Source: Leptodontidium sp. MPI-SDFR-AT-0119
Lineage: Eukaryota; Ascomycota; Leotiomycetes; Helotiales; Leptodontidiaceae
Length of the DNA: 64,000 bases
Direction: 5' to 3'
NCBI GenBank assembly: GCA_020726505.1
Contig: JAHLEZ010000014.1
Coordinates: 1-64,000 of the forward strand
In this document: positions 33,077 through 45,405 of the stretch, one piece after another
Numbering within the stretch: position 1 is the stretch's first letter
Layout: every line of letters starts with the position of its first letter
The notes under the pieces: generated by a model
The model's database searches: none
Seen by the model: only the letters and a program-made list of their open reading frames with translations
Told to the model about the DNA's origin: nothing
Position numbers and translations under genes: made by a program

Positions 33077-36002
33077 CCCTAGTGGAATGAGGATCTTAAA
33101 GTACTACGGAAATCAATGCAAAGATATTACCGTTTAAATAAGGCCTCAGGGTATATTTTATACTTTTAAGAACTAAAAAATGCAAAAAACCTTTATTTTA
33201 ACTCTATTAAGGTTGAAAAAAGAAAGCATTAGAATACGTTCTTAGAAAAGGAAGATTCCCAGTCGATTTTTAAAGCTATGTCATATACAAAAAACAGTAT
33301 TAGCTCTCTTATACTTAGTCTTTATAACTTAGAGACTAAGGAATTAGAGTCGACTTTCTAATAAAAGTGTAATATTCTTAGAAGTACTTTATTTCTAGAA
33401 CCTCTTATTTTAGCGCCTATTGATTTAACGTTATATATAAGTAGTAATACTTAGAAATGGCCTCTTCTATTTAAGGTAGAGCTTAAGGATTTATGTACTT
33501 TAAAGATTAAGAGTAAAACCCCTGGACTAGACTTAATTACGCAAGGGATTATAGTTAAAGCTTACTTAGCTATCCTAGAAGCCTTTTTTATAACCTATTT
33601 TATACTTATAAACTAAGGGTATTACTTTAGGTGTTAGAAAGAAGCTTCTGGGTTTATTCTTAAGAAGCCTAAAAAACCTAATTATTTAAAACCTAAGGTA
33701 TATAAAGTTATATCCCTACTTAATTACCTAAGTAAGGTTTCTAAAAGAATATTAACTAAGCGCCTAAGTTACTTAGCTAAAACAACTACTTTATTATACG
33801 ATAGTCAAATCGGTAGTAAACTAAAAAAATCAGCTATTAACGCAGCTTTACTTTTACAAACGGAAGTAGAGCTTAATAAGGCAAATAAGCTTAAAACTAG
33901 TACTCTTTTCCTTGACGTTAAGGGAGCTTTTGATCACGTTTCTAAGAATCGATTAATACAAGTACTTACTCAATTAAAGTTACTACTAAGTTTAATCTCT
34001 TAGATTTCGTCATTTCTAGAAAACCGTACTTTACAACTTGCCTTTGATAATAAATTAGAGGAATTTCAAGTTATAAATATAGGTATCCCTTAAGGAAGCC
34101 CTATTTCGCCTATTTTATTCCTAATATATATTCGCGACTTATTTAAGTTAACAAATATTAAGCCAATATTATATATAGATAATATAGTATTAATAGCTTA
34201 TTCTAAAAGCTTTAAAAAAAAATATAAGTATTTTAGAAAGAGAAGCTAGCTTATTAGTTAAGCTAAGGGAAAAATATTCGATTAGCTTTAATATTGAAAA
34301 ACCAGAGCTTATTCACTTCTTCGGAAGTAAAAATACCCCTAGTATTACACTTCTAGATAAGACTATATTAGCCCCTAGCACATTAGTTAAATGGCTAGGA
34401 ATTTACTTTAATTTAAACCTTAAATTTAAGAATCATATAGCAATTAAGGTCTCCCTTGTAAAGTAAATGTTTTACTGTATAAATCGACTCTTAAATATTA
34501 TTATTAGACTTTCCCCCTTTGTAATTCGTTAATTATATATAGCTTGTGTTACTAGCGTAGCCGATTATGGTTCTATATTATGGTGGAAAATTAATTGCCC
34601 TAATAAGGCTATAATTAGACTATTTCAAGCTTTGCAAAACCTAGCTACTAAGAAGATATTAGGTGTTTTTAAAACAGCCCCTATAATCCTATTAGAGCTA
34701 GAAGCAGCTTTACCCCCACTAAATATTAGACTAAACCACACTAGTCGACGCTATATTCTCCGCGCCTTAAAACTTAGTAAAAAACACCTTATTAGACTTG
34801 AAGTCGAAAAGGTTATTACGGGAGTTGAAGAGGAATATGACTTAATAAGTAATTTACTTAAGTTAAATACTACTATTTCAAGCTTAGTCCTTTCAATATT
34901 TCATATAATTAATCTTAATATATTAGAAGTAATAAGGCACTTTTATTTTCCCCTATAGAAGAAAGAAGTACTATATACTATTAATATATCTAAGTTATCA
35001 AAAGAAGACGAAGTTAAGGCTCACTTATAATACTTATAAAGTATTTGTAATAGCCGAAATACCTCGATTTATATAAACGGCTCTCAAACTCCCGAGGGGC
35101 GCGGAGTAGACTATAGTTTAGCTATTTATATTTATAATTTACCTTATATTCCTTTAATACCTAGATACACTAACTTAAGTAATTTAGGAGAGGCTGAATT
35201 AGTATATAATAGCGAATTGGAAGCTATTACATAAGCCATAGAATACGCTAGTAGTACGGCAAAGGAAGGGGATAATTTTACAGTCTTTTTAGATAATTAA
35301 GCGGCTCTATTAAGACTTAAAACCCCCTTAGATAACCCCGGGCAAAGCCAACAAATTAGAGCTATATTAGCATCTAAGACTATTATTAGTCTAAATACTA
35401 GTATTACTTTAGCTTGGGTCCTAGGCTATTCTGATATAATTAGAAATGAAAAAGTAGACGAATTAGCTAAAACAACTACTAAGTTAACTATTACTTCTAA
35501 TAATACTTCCTTTGCATTTTTAGGAGTTAAGCTAAGTAGCCAAAAGAGGACTGAAATTAAAGCTAATATAACTCAAAACCTTAGTACTTAAACCCTAAAA
35601 ACGTACTCAAAAAAATACATATATAAAGTAGCTAAAAAACTACTTATACTTACTGGAATATTAAGAGAAATAACTAGCTCTTTTTACTAGCTAAAAATAG
35701 GGCATGGGTATCTAAAAGCCTACCTTTATAAGCTAGGGCTAGCGTTAAATAACAAGTGTAGATGCGGTAGTATTGAAACCGCAGAATACTTATTACTTAG
35801 TTATAAATATTATAAGATAGAGCGTAAAAAACTCTACTCTAGTATAAAAAGCAATTTAGTAACTAAGACTATTAATATTCCCGTTTTATTATATACGCAA
35901 ATTAGAATTAAAGAAATACTAGTATTCTTAAAAGAGACTAGTATATATACAAGGAAATGGCACTTAAAGAGGCTAGAGAGGATAGAAGAAGAGGAAGAGT
36001 AG
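33077..36002 (+). pseudogene. LINE ORF2: reverse transcriptase and RNase H, RIP-degraded
   Basis: RT fingers KIKSKTPGLDLITQGIIVKA (33505-33562); first catalytic Asp in LFLDVKGAFDHVS (33904-33945); GIP*GSPISP (34082-34111); YIDNIVLIA at about 34171-34197, the YxDD box with Asn replacing the last Asp; thumb-like LATKKILGVFKTAP in the longest open piece (34632-34958). RNase H begins at about 35067 with IYINGSQTPEGRG (Asp to Asn) and continues with ELEAIT*AIEYA and FLDN*AALLR. A C-terminal zinc motif CRCGSIETAEYLLL is at 35758-35800 with the expected His now Tyr. The frame ends at TAG 36000-36002. The N-terminal endonuclease is absent. Confidence 0.9.
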
Positions 36003-36230
36003 GCCTTTAGGCCTTAATTTGTACTCTTATTTAGTTATTTCCTTTGTTTTTGATTTTAATTAGTTTTCTTTGATTTTATTTCCTTATAAGTTACAGGGAG
36101 AATGTTCCTAAATGTATAGTCGCAGTCTAATTCGAACTGAATTTGTATATAATAATTAGCCACGCTAGTAGACTAGCCGTGCTACATAGTTTCTAACTAA
36201 TACAGCACGTTAAAAAAAAAAAAAAAAAAT
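33077..36230 (+). mobile_element. LINE (Tad-like), 5'-truncated copy with poly(A) and 10-bp TSD
   Basis: TGTCAGGTAA occurs at 33067-33076 and again at 36231-36240, directly after an 18-A tail (36212-36229). This is a target-site duplication left by target-primed reverse transcription. Only ORF2 sequence from upstream of the RT onward is present, about 3.15 kb, so the copy was truncated on insertion or its 5' end lost. It runs opposite to the LINE at 1-1840. Confidence 0.93.
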
Positions 36231-36263
36231 TGTCAGGTAAATTTATTATATAGCAATTTCAGT

Positions 36264-36290
36264 AATATATATATATATATATATATATAT
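36264..36290 (+). repeat. (TA)n microsatellite
   Basis: An uninterrupted TA run just after the LINE insertion site, in DNA without a gene. Confidence 0.9.
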
Positions 36291-36299
36291 TTGCGGATA

Positions 36300-37075
36300 C
36301 TTAAACTCCTTTTCTTAAACAGTTATATACTTATATTTACGTAAGGTTAAGACTAAGTTTTTAATAACAAATTTCCCTAACCTTACTTTAAAATACCTAT
36401 GCTTAAATTTGCGTATACTTTAGATTAGTTTATATAAAAGGAACTCGTTTATTAGAAAGAAATTTTTATACTATTATATCTTTATAAGGCATATACTTGC
36501 GAAAATATTTAAATATAGGCGTTTTATTACTAAAGGGGCACATATCTAAGATTATATGAGTTTATGACAACTTAATATAAAAGAAGCTCTTTTGGCGTCA
36601 GTTTATTAGAGGTATATACTTAAACTTGCGTGTTTGTTTTTAAGAGTTTAGTTTGTATTAAATGGCTTTGTTTACTAAGGACGTCTGCTTAAATATGCTT
36701 TTAAAGTCCGGTATAAATTATGCAGCAGGAAAAAGTGATACTATGAGGTAAAAGCAAACGATATTTAGTATAATAGTAGTTTTTATATAATTATATTAAG
36801 TATATAACAGAATTATTATTTAATATAAATTAACTATAATAGTATTTAACATCTAGCATACGTAAAACTTAGCATCTTACTAAATTTATAACCTTACTAG
36901 TGTATTATAGACCTTCCTCGAGTAAACTTTGAGGCCTTATTATAATTTAAAGCTAAATTGAAAGTAACCCGTTATATTATTTATATAGAAGAAAATAGAA
37001 TCTGATAGTCCTAATTGAAATACTAGATTCAAAATAAATTATATTTTAGAGTTTAGTTCGCTACCTCCCTTACTT
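36300..37075. other. AT-rich DNA with scattered satellite monomers
   Basis: Core motifs of the large satellite occur at about 36398, 36490 and 36610 (tatgcttaaatttgcgtatac, ggcatatacttgcg, ggtatatacttaaacttgcg), in the same orientation as the array at 41640. The rest up to 37075 shows nothing recognisable. Confidence 0.5.
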
Positions 37076-37079
37076 ATTT

Positions 37080-38150
37080 TATTTAGCCTGTCTAGCTTTA
37101 TAACCGTAGTCTTTAGTAAATATACTATACCAAATAAAAAGAGGCTAAAGGCGCCTATTAAACAAAGGTTTATTATTATAAAGCGCTAGAAGACTAAGAT
37201 AGTAACTAAAAATATAACCCTTACTGAATTTAGTCGTAAAGATCTTATTATTATTTAAGCAGTCGAACAGGGTATTAGTGTACTTGATTATAGTGTTAAT
37301 TACGAGTCACTGTAAAATAACCTTCGGAACGACTACGAATCAAATCTTAGGGAGTTTATTATTATTACGTTTAATAAGGTAATAAACGAAATTCTTTTAT
37401 TATAAAGAGGTTCTCGGGCCCGGACATAGCTTTAAAGCTACAAATATTACAAAGAATTCGCCACGTTAATTTTCTCTCTATAATATAATAGTTTAGCTTT
37501 AAAAACTCGTATTATACTATGTTTAACTATATATTTATCTCACTAATATATATTACGGTATCTCTACCTTACCTCAGGATATGGGAGCTAGCAGCTATCC
37601 TTTTTTAGGTGAGTTTCCGAAGACTGCTCCCTAAGCTTTACTAATGTATATAAATCCTAGAAGCCGTAGCGTATCTCGAGAGGCAAAACCTAGAACATAG
37701 CTCCCTAAATTACTTCAACGTCCTACTTTCCCCCTAGGGAGTTATTAAAATTAGTAAAATAAAGACTAGCAGAGCTTTATTATATTTATATTTACCCTAT
37801 TATAGCCTACCAAAAGGATTACCGCGACGTCACATTAAGCCAAACACGTCTAGCGGACGTAAAAGCAATAGGCTACATTATAATAAAATTAATATAAAAA
37901 TATTATAAAGATAATAGCGCTATTAGCCTAAAAAACTTTAGCAAGTATTATTTTAATAATAATATAGTCGACTTTCTTGCGGCCATAATATTTACTACCT
38001 TAGTAGAGGAGCTCCTTCAGGTAAGTATCCCTTTAACCAAGACAGTCTTATATTTCCCCTAATACGTTCTAATATAGACTTTTACAGAACAATGTTTAAA
38101 AAGAACAACTTAAGTAGCTCGTTAAAATCGCAACTACTGCCCGTATTGGA
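37080..38150 (+). pseudogene. protein kinase-like gene relic with introns
   Basis: A plus-strand frame resembles the kinase-like proteins common in fungal repeat-rich DNA. N-terminal part 37120-37400 is basic and unassigned (KAPIKQRFIIIKR). Kinase fold: LQILQRIRHVNFLSII (37436-37483), YYTMFNYIFISLIYITVS, then ILEAVAYLERQNLEHSSLNY and NVLLSP*GVIKIS (37654-37760), the catalytic-loop and DFG regions, both without the classic HRD and DFG residues; then VKAIGYIIIKL and DFLAAIIFTTLVEELLQ (37850-38020). Two introns can be read: 37609-about 37653 (GTGA donor, CTAAT branch) and 38021-38087 (GTAAGT donor, CTAAT, ACAG acceptor). The last exon has KEQLK*LVKIATT. The missing catalytic residues suggest a pseudokinase even before RIP. 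Confidence 0.7.
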
Positions 38151-38159
38151 TTTAGGTAT

Positions 38160-38850
38160 AACAAAGGGAAGTAAGAAGCTTAAAGTTTTATAAGGAGTAT
38201 ATTTATTCTTGGAGGTAATCGGGGGAAGGGTAGGATTTATAAACTATTATTAAAATTTAAAAACTTTACTTATATTTTAATATAACGCTACTACCGTCGA
38301 CCTATTTGTTCTACGTGAAAACGATATGTGAGGTTAGAGATTATATAACTTAGTCAACTTCCCTAAAAACAACCTAAATCGCGAGAATTTATAGTGCTTT
38401 AGATACGCTATAATAGAGGCTTTAATTAAATGTTAAGTAACAGCTTACTCGCTACTAGTCTACCCTCCGAGCATGAAATTAATTTAATATACGCTTTATT
38501 AAAAACTTTTCGTTTTTCGTAATTAAAAAGGCATTGCCTTAATTAAGAAACGGGACCTCGCTTAAATAAGGGGTTCGCTTAAGCAAGATCTTGGATTACT
38601 ATGAGCTTTTTTATTAAACAAATATTTAGGCATTTACTTTAAATAAGAAGGCTATCTCAAGATCTCCTTAATAAACTAAAGTAAACAGAATACTACTTAT
38701 TACTTCTTCCTGACCCGAACATCTCTAATAATATATCTTTAGCATTTAAAACACACTTTACCTTAAGTTAATTATACAAATACTTATTTTAATTTATATA
38801 AGTTCACAAGCTTATTTAAAATATATTACTACTATCTATAAATAGCCTAT
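38160..38850. other. no gene seen
   Basis: AT-rich; several GGTTCGCTTAAGCAAGA-type short patches but no frame, intron or repeat that I can support. Confidence 0.35.
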
Positions 38851-38852
38851 TT

Positions 38853-39510
38853 AGCGAACAGCCGCTATCCGTAAGACGTAACCCACCGCCTCTCTTAAGC
38901 GAAACCCGTAATTATTCCGTAAATACTAACGTTATCGCTTAAACACTACTAGTATTTCCTTGGTTTCGAAAACTTCCCCTTAAACTATGACTTAAAATCT
39001 AAAATATAGCTATACCCTACCGTCTAATTACTATTACCCTAGAACTAGACCTAAAAAACTTCACTAGTAAAGTAAAAATCTAAATAGAGTCAATCACGAT
39101 TCGAGGCGTATGTCAAGAGTCTTAAAGGGAAGCTTTAAGAAGATATAAGATAGTTAACTTCTCTAATAAAAATTTGTCCTTTATATACATCCACTAGTCT
39201 CGAGACACTATCTTCTTAAATCTTCCTAAAGAATATATAAATATTAACGAGGTAGTAAGCGTCCTTAACATAGCTTTTTAATTAGTATAAACCCTTGTAG
39301 TTAAAATAAGAGTATATTACTTTTGGGGCCTTATTACGTTCTTAAAGTAGTCTAACGAGCTATAAAAGCTAATTTTTGTCAACGAACCTAAGCATTTACT
39401 TTTCTTATATATTAGGAATGCGAGTATATATTTAGTAGATTTTAGGACATAAGGTTTTATTAAAAGCAATCTAGTAAACTTTTCTAAAAGCTATTAATTT
39501 TTTAAAAAAG
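38853..39510 (+). pseudogene. 2EXR-like domain gene relic
   Basis: A single plus-strand frame keeps the hallmarks of the fungal 2EXR family: FPWFRKLPLKL*LKI*NIAI (38955-39015), matching the usual 'F-x-x-LP-x-ELR-x-KIW' opening with Arg and Trp turned to stops; YRLITITLELDLKNF; GVC*-type segment GVCQES*REALRRYKIV (39105-39155), matching 'x-VCxESRxEAL-x-Y'; and SRDTIFLNLPKEY (39197-39235), the 'D-T-x-x-L' box. The tail reads QTLVV-like and ends without a clear stop. Function of the family is unknown. It is a host-type gene, not a transposon gene. Confidence 0.75.
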
Positions 39511-40079
39511 GGACTTAAATTAAGCTAAAGGAGTTAAGTAAGCTTAAGCCGGTTAGTGTTAAATAATAGGAAATGTCTATCGAAAACATTTCTTTAGTTA
39601 AACAATTAATAAAACGGGGAGAAAAGTACTTTTTATTATTTTTATTTACTTAGATTAAATATTCGACTTTTTGAACTAGTCGGCTTAGTTAATGTAATTC
39701 TTTTTGTAAGAGTATATAACTTAAGACAAAAGATATAAATAAAAAGGGAAGTCTACTTTCGGGAATATTAATAGCCTAGTAAATACCTTATTTTATTTTA
39801 TAATCCCAAGTAGTAACCTATATATATAGTAAGGCCTACCACATCAAATAGTCTCGTGATTTGGCTTCTGTGATTATTATTAAGCGTATAACTCTTTTTA
39901 CGCTTCTTATTATTAAAAGGTAATAAATAGGTTCTACTTATTTAAAAATAAAACTAGCAAAATATTATTTGGTAAGTACTATATTATTAATAATAACGTG
40001 TTATTAGTCATGCCGTTTCTTTTAAATTTATAATTATATAATATAAGGTTAATTTGTAAAAACTCCGTTTGTCCCGTCC
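39511..40079. other. no gene seen
   Basis: AT-rich, short frames only. No repeat or LTR end recognised. Confidence 0.35.
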
Positions 40080-41090
40080 TTTACTACGAGGGCATATACT
40101 TAGAATTTTATAAAAAAGGAATTCCTCGGCGTTATTTGCCTTAAGAGACTATACTCAAACTTACATATCCTTTAATTAATATATATATATAAAAGGACTT
40201 CCCTTAGCATTATCGCCAAATTTTTGCCTAGCCTTATATATAACAACGACGTACGCTTAATTTCGCGTATACTAAAATAATTTTTTAAACAAGAATTCTT
40301 AGTGTACGAAATTAAGACTATACTTATTTATAAAATTAAGTTTAAGTATATCTAAGTTAAAACATAAACTTTATAAAAAAGTATATAAAAATAAAAGTAT
40401 ATATACCCCTAATAGACAATGCGGGAGGCCTTTTCACGTATAAGATTAAGTATATACCCCGAGACAAGCGACAATAGTAGGATTCTTTTATGTAAACATA
40501 ATTTTAGGCGTACGGAAACTAAGCGTAAGCCGTACTATATATGCCGTCGTGATTACTTATGCCGGGGAATTTTAGGCCTACGTAGATTTCAAGTCTATAT
40601 GTACGTAAATTTAAAGATATAGCCCTAAAACAAGCGTTAAGATAAGGGTGAGGTACTGCTTACCCTTTCTTAAAACTTGGTTTTCGACGTGCGCAAATCT
40701 AAGTATATGCCCCTAAAGAAGCGACGGCGGGGAGCTATTTTTATAAAGTCTACTTTAAGTATATATAAGTTTTATTTATAAGTATACGTAGATTTAAGTA
40801 TATACTTTTAAGACAAGCGACGACGAGGGGCCGTTTTTATAAACTTAACTTCTAGTATATATAGGTTTCACTTTTAGTTATACGTTAATATTAATATATA
40901 CTCTCGAGAAAACACTAGGAGGAAGGTGGGAGGTATTTTATATAATTTAAATTATATATATATATATAACTTTAAGAATATACTCTAGAACGAGCGTCGA
41001 GAGGAGGGTAAGTATTACCTCCCTTCTAGACACAGTTTAAATATATACTAATTTAAGTATATACCCTTAGTATAAAGTAACGTAAGGAAA
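40080..41090. repeat. satellite-like array, mostly reverse orientation
   Basis: After one or two forward monomers (about 40090 and 40150) the units are in reverse orientation: tatacccc-gagacaagcgacaa at about 40450, 40620, 40705, 40800, 40900 and 40985, each followed by a G-rich stretch. Monomers are strongly diverged. The open frame 40419-40622 is within the array and is not a gene. Confidence 0.65.
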
Positions 41091-41639
41091 TCCCTACGAG
41101 AAGACAGTTCTCGCGCTAGGCATACTCTTAACTTAATCTTAAGTAAGTTTAAGTAAAAAGGCGAACACCTTAGATTATAAGATAATAGTTCGTATTAACG
41201 TAGTCACTAAGAACAAACTCTTATTCTCTACAATATAATTATGGCAAGTAATAAAACTCGTAATATTAATCTTAAAACCGCGCTAGAACAAGCTAATAGT
41301 ATACTATTTGGCGTGTTCTAGCGGTCTTTATTAACTAATATTAAAATACTTATCTAAACTACAAATTCCCCGGCACAATAGGAGACCTTAAGATGCTTTT
41401 AGTATATATATTTATATTTGTCTCCCGCTACAGGTAGATTTAACGAAAGCTAAATTCTACCTCCCCTTAAACTCGGGTAGTTAATAAGTAAAGTTAATTA
41501 GGCGGAAGCGGGTAAACTACGCTACTGAGAAGAGCTGCTAGGAGGAATTACCCGGCTGGCTTATATATATAATAAGGTAATAACGTTTGCACTGTAATTA
41601 TTTAAGAAAGACTTCTTAGGAGGATTTCGCCGGCGTCGC
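41091..41639. other. spacer between satellite blocks
   Basis: No gene. A pair gcgctagaacaagctaatagt / ggcgtgttctagcgg at 41280-41322 forms an inverted repeat of about 11 bp. A CpG-bearing patch at 41440-41560 interrupts the AT-rich background. Confidence 0.4.
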
Positions 41640-43540
41640 TATTATAAGCGAATATGCTTAAACTATGTATACCTAACTAAGTTTATATAAAGGGGTGCCT
41701 CCTATTTGCTTCCTAGAGCCTTTTTTAGGGGGCATAGGCTTAAATTTGCGTATATAACCTACTCTTGACGCTTGTTTCAGGGACATATTCTTAAATTTGC
41801 GTATACTTAAAACTATACCTTAAAAAAGATTTCTTTTAAAGGATTCCCGGGCTTTACTTATTATAAGAGTATATACTTAAATCTATATTATATAGAATTA
41901 AGTCTATATAAAGGATTCCTACCGTCGCTTATCTCGAGGATATAGGGCGGCATATACTTAAATCTGTATATGCTTAAAATCAAAAATGTCGCACCCTTAC
42001 CCCTTACTTATGCCCTTCTTCCTCGCGTTTATCTCGCTTGTCTTTACGGCATATACTTATATTTGTATATGCCTAAAATCAAAAATGTCGCATCCTTACC
42101 CCTACTCTTACTATTCTTCCCTGTGTTTGTCTTGCTTATCTTAGGGCATATACTTAAATTTGTATATGCCCGAAATCAAAAATGTCGCTCCCCTACTCCT
42201 ATTCTCCTTCCCGGCATTTGTTTTTGCAGTATATACTTAAATCTACGTGTGCCTTAAATTAAAAATATTATATCCCTACTCCCCACTCCTACCCTCCTTC
42301 CCCGCACTTATCGCGTTTGTCTTTGCAGTATATACTTAAATTTGCGTATACCCTAAATCAAGGACGCCGCACCTTAACCCCTTCTAAACACTTGCCTCGG
42401 CAGTATATACCTTAAATTAATACCTTAACCTCCTATCGGGCGTTTATATCAGTGGCATATACTTAGATATGCCTAAAATTAAGACGCCGAACCTCAAATC
42501 CCGCCCTTTAAGTCCTGCCCCTTCTAGTACTTATTATAAGGGTATATCCTTAAATCTGCGTATGCCTAAAATCAAGAAGGTCACACCCTTACCCCCCACT
42601 CCCACCCTCCTTTTTCGCATTTGTCTCGCTTGTCTTTGCGGCATATGCCTAAATCTATATATACCTACAATCAAAAATGTTACACCCTTACCCCACCTCC
42701 TTCCCCGCGTTTGTCTCGCTTGTCTTTAGGGTATATACTTAAATTTATATATACTTAAAATAAAAAATGTCGTACCCTTACCCTCCACTCTTACCATCCT
42801 TCCCTACGTTTATCTCGCTTGTCTTAGGGCATATATAAATTTAAGTATATGCTAAAACTAAAAATGTCGCACCCTTACCCCTTACTCTTACCCTCCTTCC
42901 TGGCATCTATCTTATTTGTCTTTACGGAATATACTTAGATCTACGTATACTCAAAATTAAGATCGCCGCAGCCTAATCTTCCACCGGGCGGCTATATTAG
43001 TAGTATATACTTAGATCTACGTATACCTAAAATTAAAAACACCGCACCTCAAATCCCGCCCCTTAAATCCTGCCCCTCTTAATACTTATTATAAGGACAT
43101 ATCCTTAAATTTACGTATACCTTAGATTAAAATAACCGTACCCTTATACTTTTGCCGGCAATTATCTCGGGGATATATACTTAATTTCCGTATACCTAAA
43201 ATTAAGGGTATAAAAGGCCGCAACACCACCTCGTAGTGCTTGTCACGGGGGTAAATATATAAAATCTACGAACGTCTAAAATTAAGTCGGTATAACTCGG
43301 GGGAATATACTTATACTAAGAAGCTTAAATTATTTTATAAACAAAGATTTCTTTGGTGTCGCTTATTAAAAGAAAATATTAAATCTACAAAGCTTAAATT
43401 AAGTCTACTTATAAGGATTTCCTTATCGTCGTATAAGACAGTATATGCTTTAATATAGATTTACTTAAGATTAAGTCTATAAATAAGAATATTACTAGCG
43501 TCGTACGTAAGGAGGCATATGTTTGTATTTACTAGAAAGT
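41640..43540 (+). repeat. large satellite-like tandem array, forward orientation
   Basis: About 18-20 monomers. The core is CTCGCTTGTCTT-(t/a)GGG-CATATACTTAAATTTGCGTATA, followed by a pyrimidine-rich part such as CCCTTACCCCCCACTCCTAC. Cores start at about 41736, 41783, 41871, 41951, 42051, 42146, 42231, 42329, 42404, 42456, 42541, 42641, 42731, 42830, 42929, 43003, 43107, 43172; spacing 47-110 bp, most often 75-105. Open frames 41970-42257 and 42469-42729 are produced by the repeat. Units with AAAATCAAAAATGTCGC are the best conserved. Confidence 0.85.
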
Positions 43541-43990
43541 AGCTTACTTTACCCAGGAAATATAAAAAGCCGTTAACTAAAAACTTATAACAGCTTCCTT
43601 TAGAACTAGATTCGTTTGCGTTTAGTTAACACATTATTAATAAAAAAGTACCCTTATAACAACGGAGCCGGGGAAACCCTTTGAGGACATTCGCCAAAGA
43701 CATCCTCTTAAGACTAAACTTTAGGTCTACGTAAATATAAGTATATACTCCCAAAACAAGCGACTACGAGTAGCCGTTTTTATATAATTAATTTCCGGTA
43801 TACGCACATTTTAATATATTCTCCCTAAACAAAGCCCTAGAAGGGTGATAAGGGAAAAGGGGGGTAAGGGGGTACCCTTCTATGCCTACTTAATTTTCAG
43901 CATAGGCAGATTTAAGTATATATTCTTACGGCAAGCGATAGAGAGGATTCTTTTATTAAATCTAATTTTAGGTATATATAAATTTAAGAC
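43541..43990 (-). repeat. satellite-like monomers, reverse orientation
   Basis: Reverse monomers at about 43740, 43815 and 43915 (agtatatactccc-aaaacaagcgac, agtatatattctt-acggcaagcgat), again with a G-rich stretch. The block therefore closes the forward array with units of opposite orientation, as at its left side. Confidence 0.6.
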
Positions 43991-44284
43991 TACCTATTTA
44001 GATTTAATGTAAATACTAGTCTGTCCTTTTAATATCCCTACTATGAGCGTAGTACCTAGACTTTTATTAAAGGTTATTACTTACTTCCTAGGCACTTTAC
44101 CTTCGTCGCCCCCTTCACTTAAGGCCTAGGAAGCGGAGCACTTCTTTAACCTCTTAAATTTCGCGTTATAATACGTTACTTTATTCGTGACTATAATATA
44201 ATTTCCTAATATTAGTTCCCTCCGAAAATCTAAACTATAATCTTTTAAATAATCTCTAAAGGCTATTACTACAATATTATAAAC

Positions 44285-45405
44285 ATGCAACTTACGTATA
44301 AAACCTTCGAAAAGCTTATAACTCCTTTATTTCTTTTATCTTATATTATTTACCTCTTATTATTAAGTTTGCTAACTAAACTTACGGCCGTGTCGCGTTA
44401 TCTTATTCTAAGTAAGTCTATTAAAGAAATTATTTACGTTTATAGCCGGTTTGACTTTATTAAAATACTTTTAGGGTATAAAGAGGCACTACGTAAAGTA
44501 TATAGAGTCGACGGACTAAGATTTGAAGAAGAGAATTCGGATACAAATATAGCTTTTATTTATTATAATTAGTACCACAATAACTAGGCCTTAATAGAGA
44601 GCTCTAGCGAGGCTATAGCTTGTCTTTGCGCTACTTTAACGCGGATACTAAATATCAAGAGAATTACGATTTTACCGAACTTTAACTATAAGTAAGGCTT
44701 TAAGTTAGACAATTATTTAAGATCCTTCTTATTTCCTAATCCAGTATATAACGAAGTATTCCTTCGAATGGTACACGTTTTGTTACTTACAGGTGCGAAT
44801 ATTCGAGATTTTAATATCAAAGGACATAATTATAGTTGCGGACATAATATAGATAAGGCACTCTTTTAAGCAATGTTACATCTCGATTTAAGTTATTATT
44901 ATAATGCCTTTTGTAGTCTTCGTAATATTATAATTACTGCTAACGAAACCGACATTAATAGCTAGAGGACAGAAAATTTAGCTAAGATTTTATTAAGGGT
45001 AATAAATTTAAAAAGGTTATATATATACTATAGTAACAGGATGTTTTATATATTTATAAGATATATCCTAAGTACTATAATATAAAGTCGTTTGACCTCT
45101 TTAGATTTCTCTTTTATAACTTTTAATTAAGGAGATTTCCTAGACGTCTTAAGAAGACACTCTAGCACCTTAAAGGATATTAACCTTTATTATATATACA
45201 TTGCGAACGGTTCGTGGAAAGTTTTATTAAAGGGAATAAAATCGTTTCTTTCCCTTTAGTATGTTTCGATTAAAGATTTGTTCGAAGAAAATAATTATAA
45301 GGCGATATACTTGAATAACAATGTATTAACGAATTATCTTCTCGGCGAGGGACTTAACCCGCTCTCGATTAAGTATTTGAACTTACAGGAAGAGAGTGTT
45401 CTTTA
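44285..45405 (+). pseudogene. F-box/LRR-type gene relic (tentative)
   Basis: From ATG 44285 one frame runs about 370 codons with few stops. The first 95 codons are open (LTAVSRYLILSKSIKEIIYV, VYRVDGLRFEEENSD). Later leucine-rich parts have the shape of fungal F-box proteins with LRR-like tails: ESSSEAIACLCATLTRIL, CSLRNIIITANETDIN, LRVINLKRLYIYY, TSLDFSFITFN*GDFLDVLR, STLKDINLYYIYIANGSWKV. It ends at TAA 45403-45405. Such proteins are substrate adaptors of SCF ubiquitin ligases in the general case. A clear F-box cannot be pointed out, so the name rests on the repeat part. Confidence 0.6.

Noticed and set aside
41970..42729. Open frames with repeated PKIKNVAPLP-like segments
   Set aside because: They follow the satellite period exactly and have no start context or conserved family; the repeat explains them.
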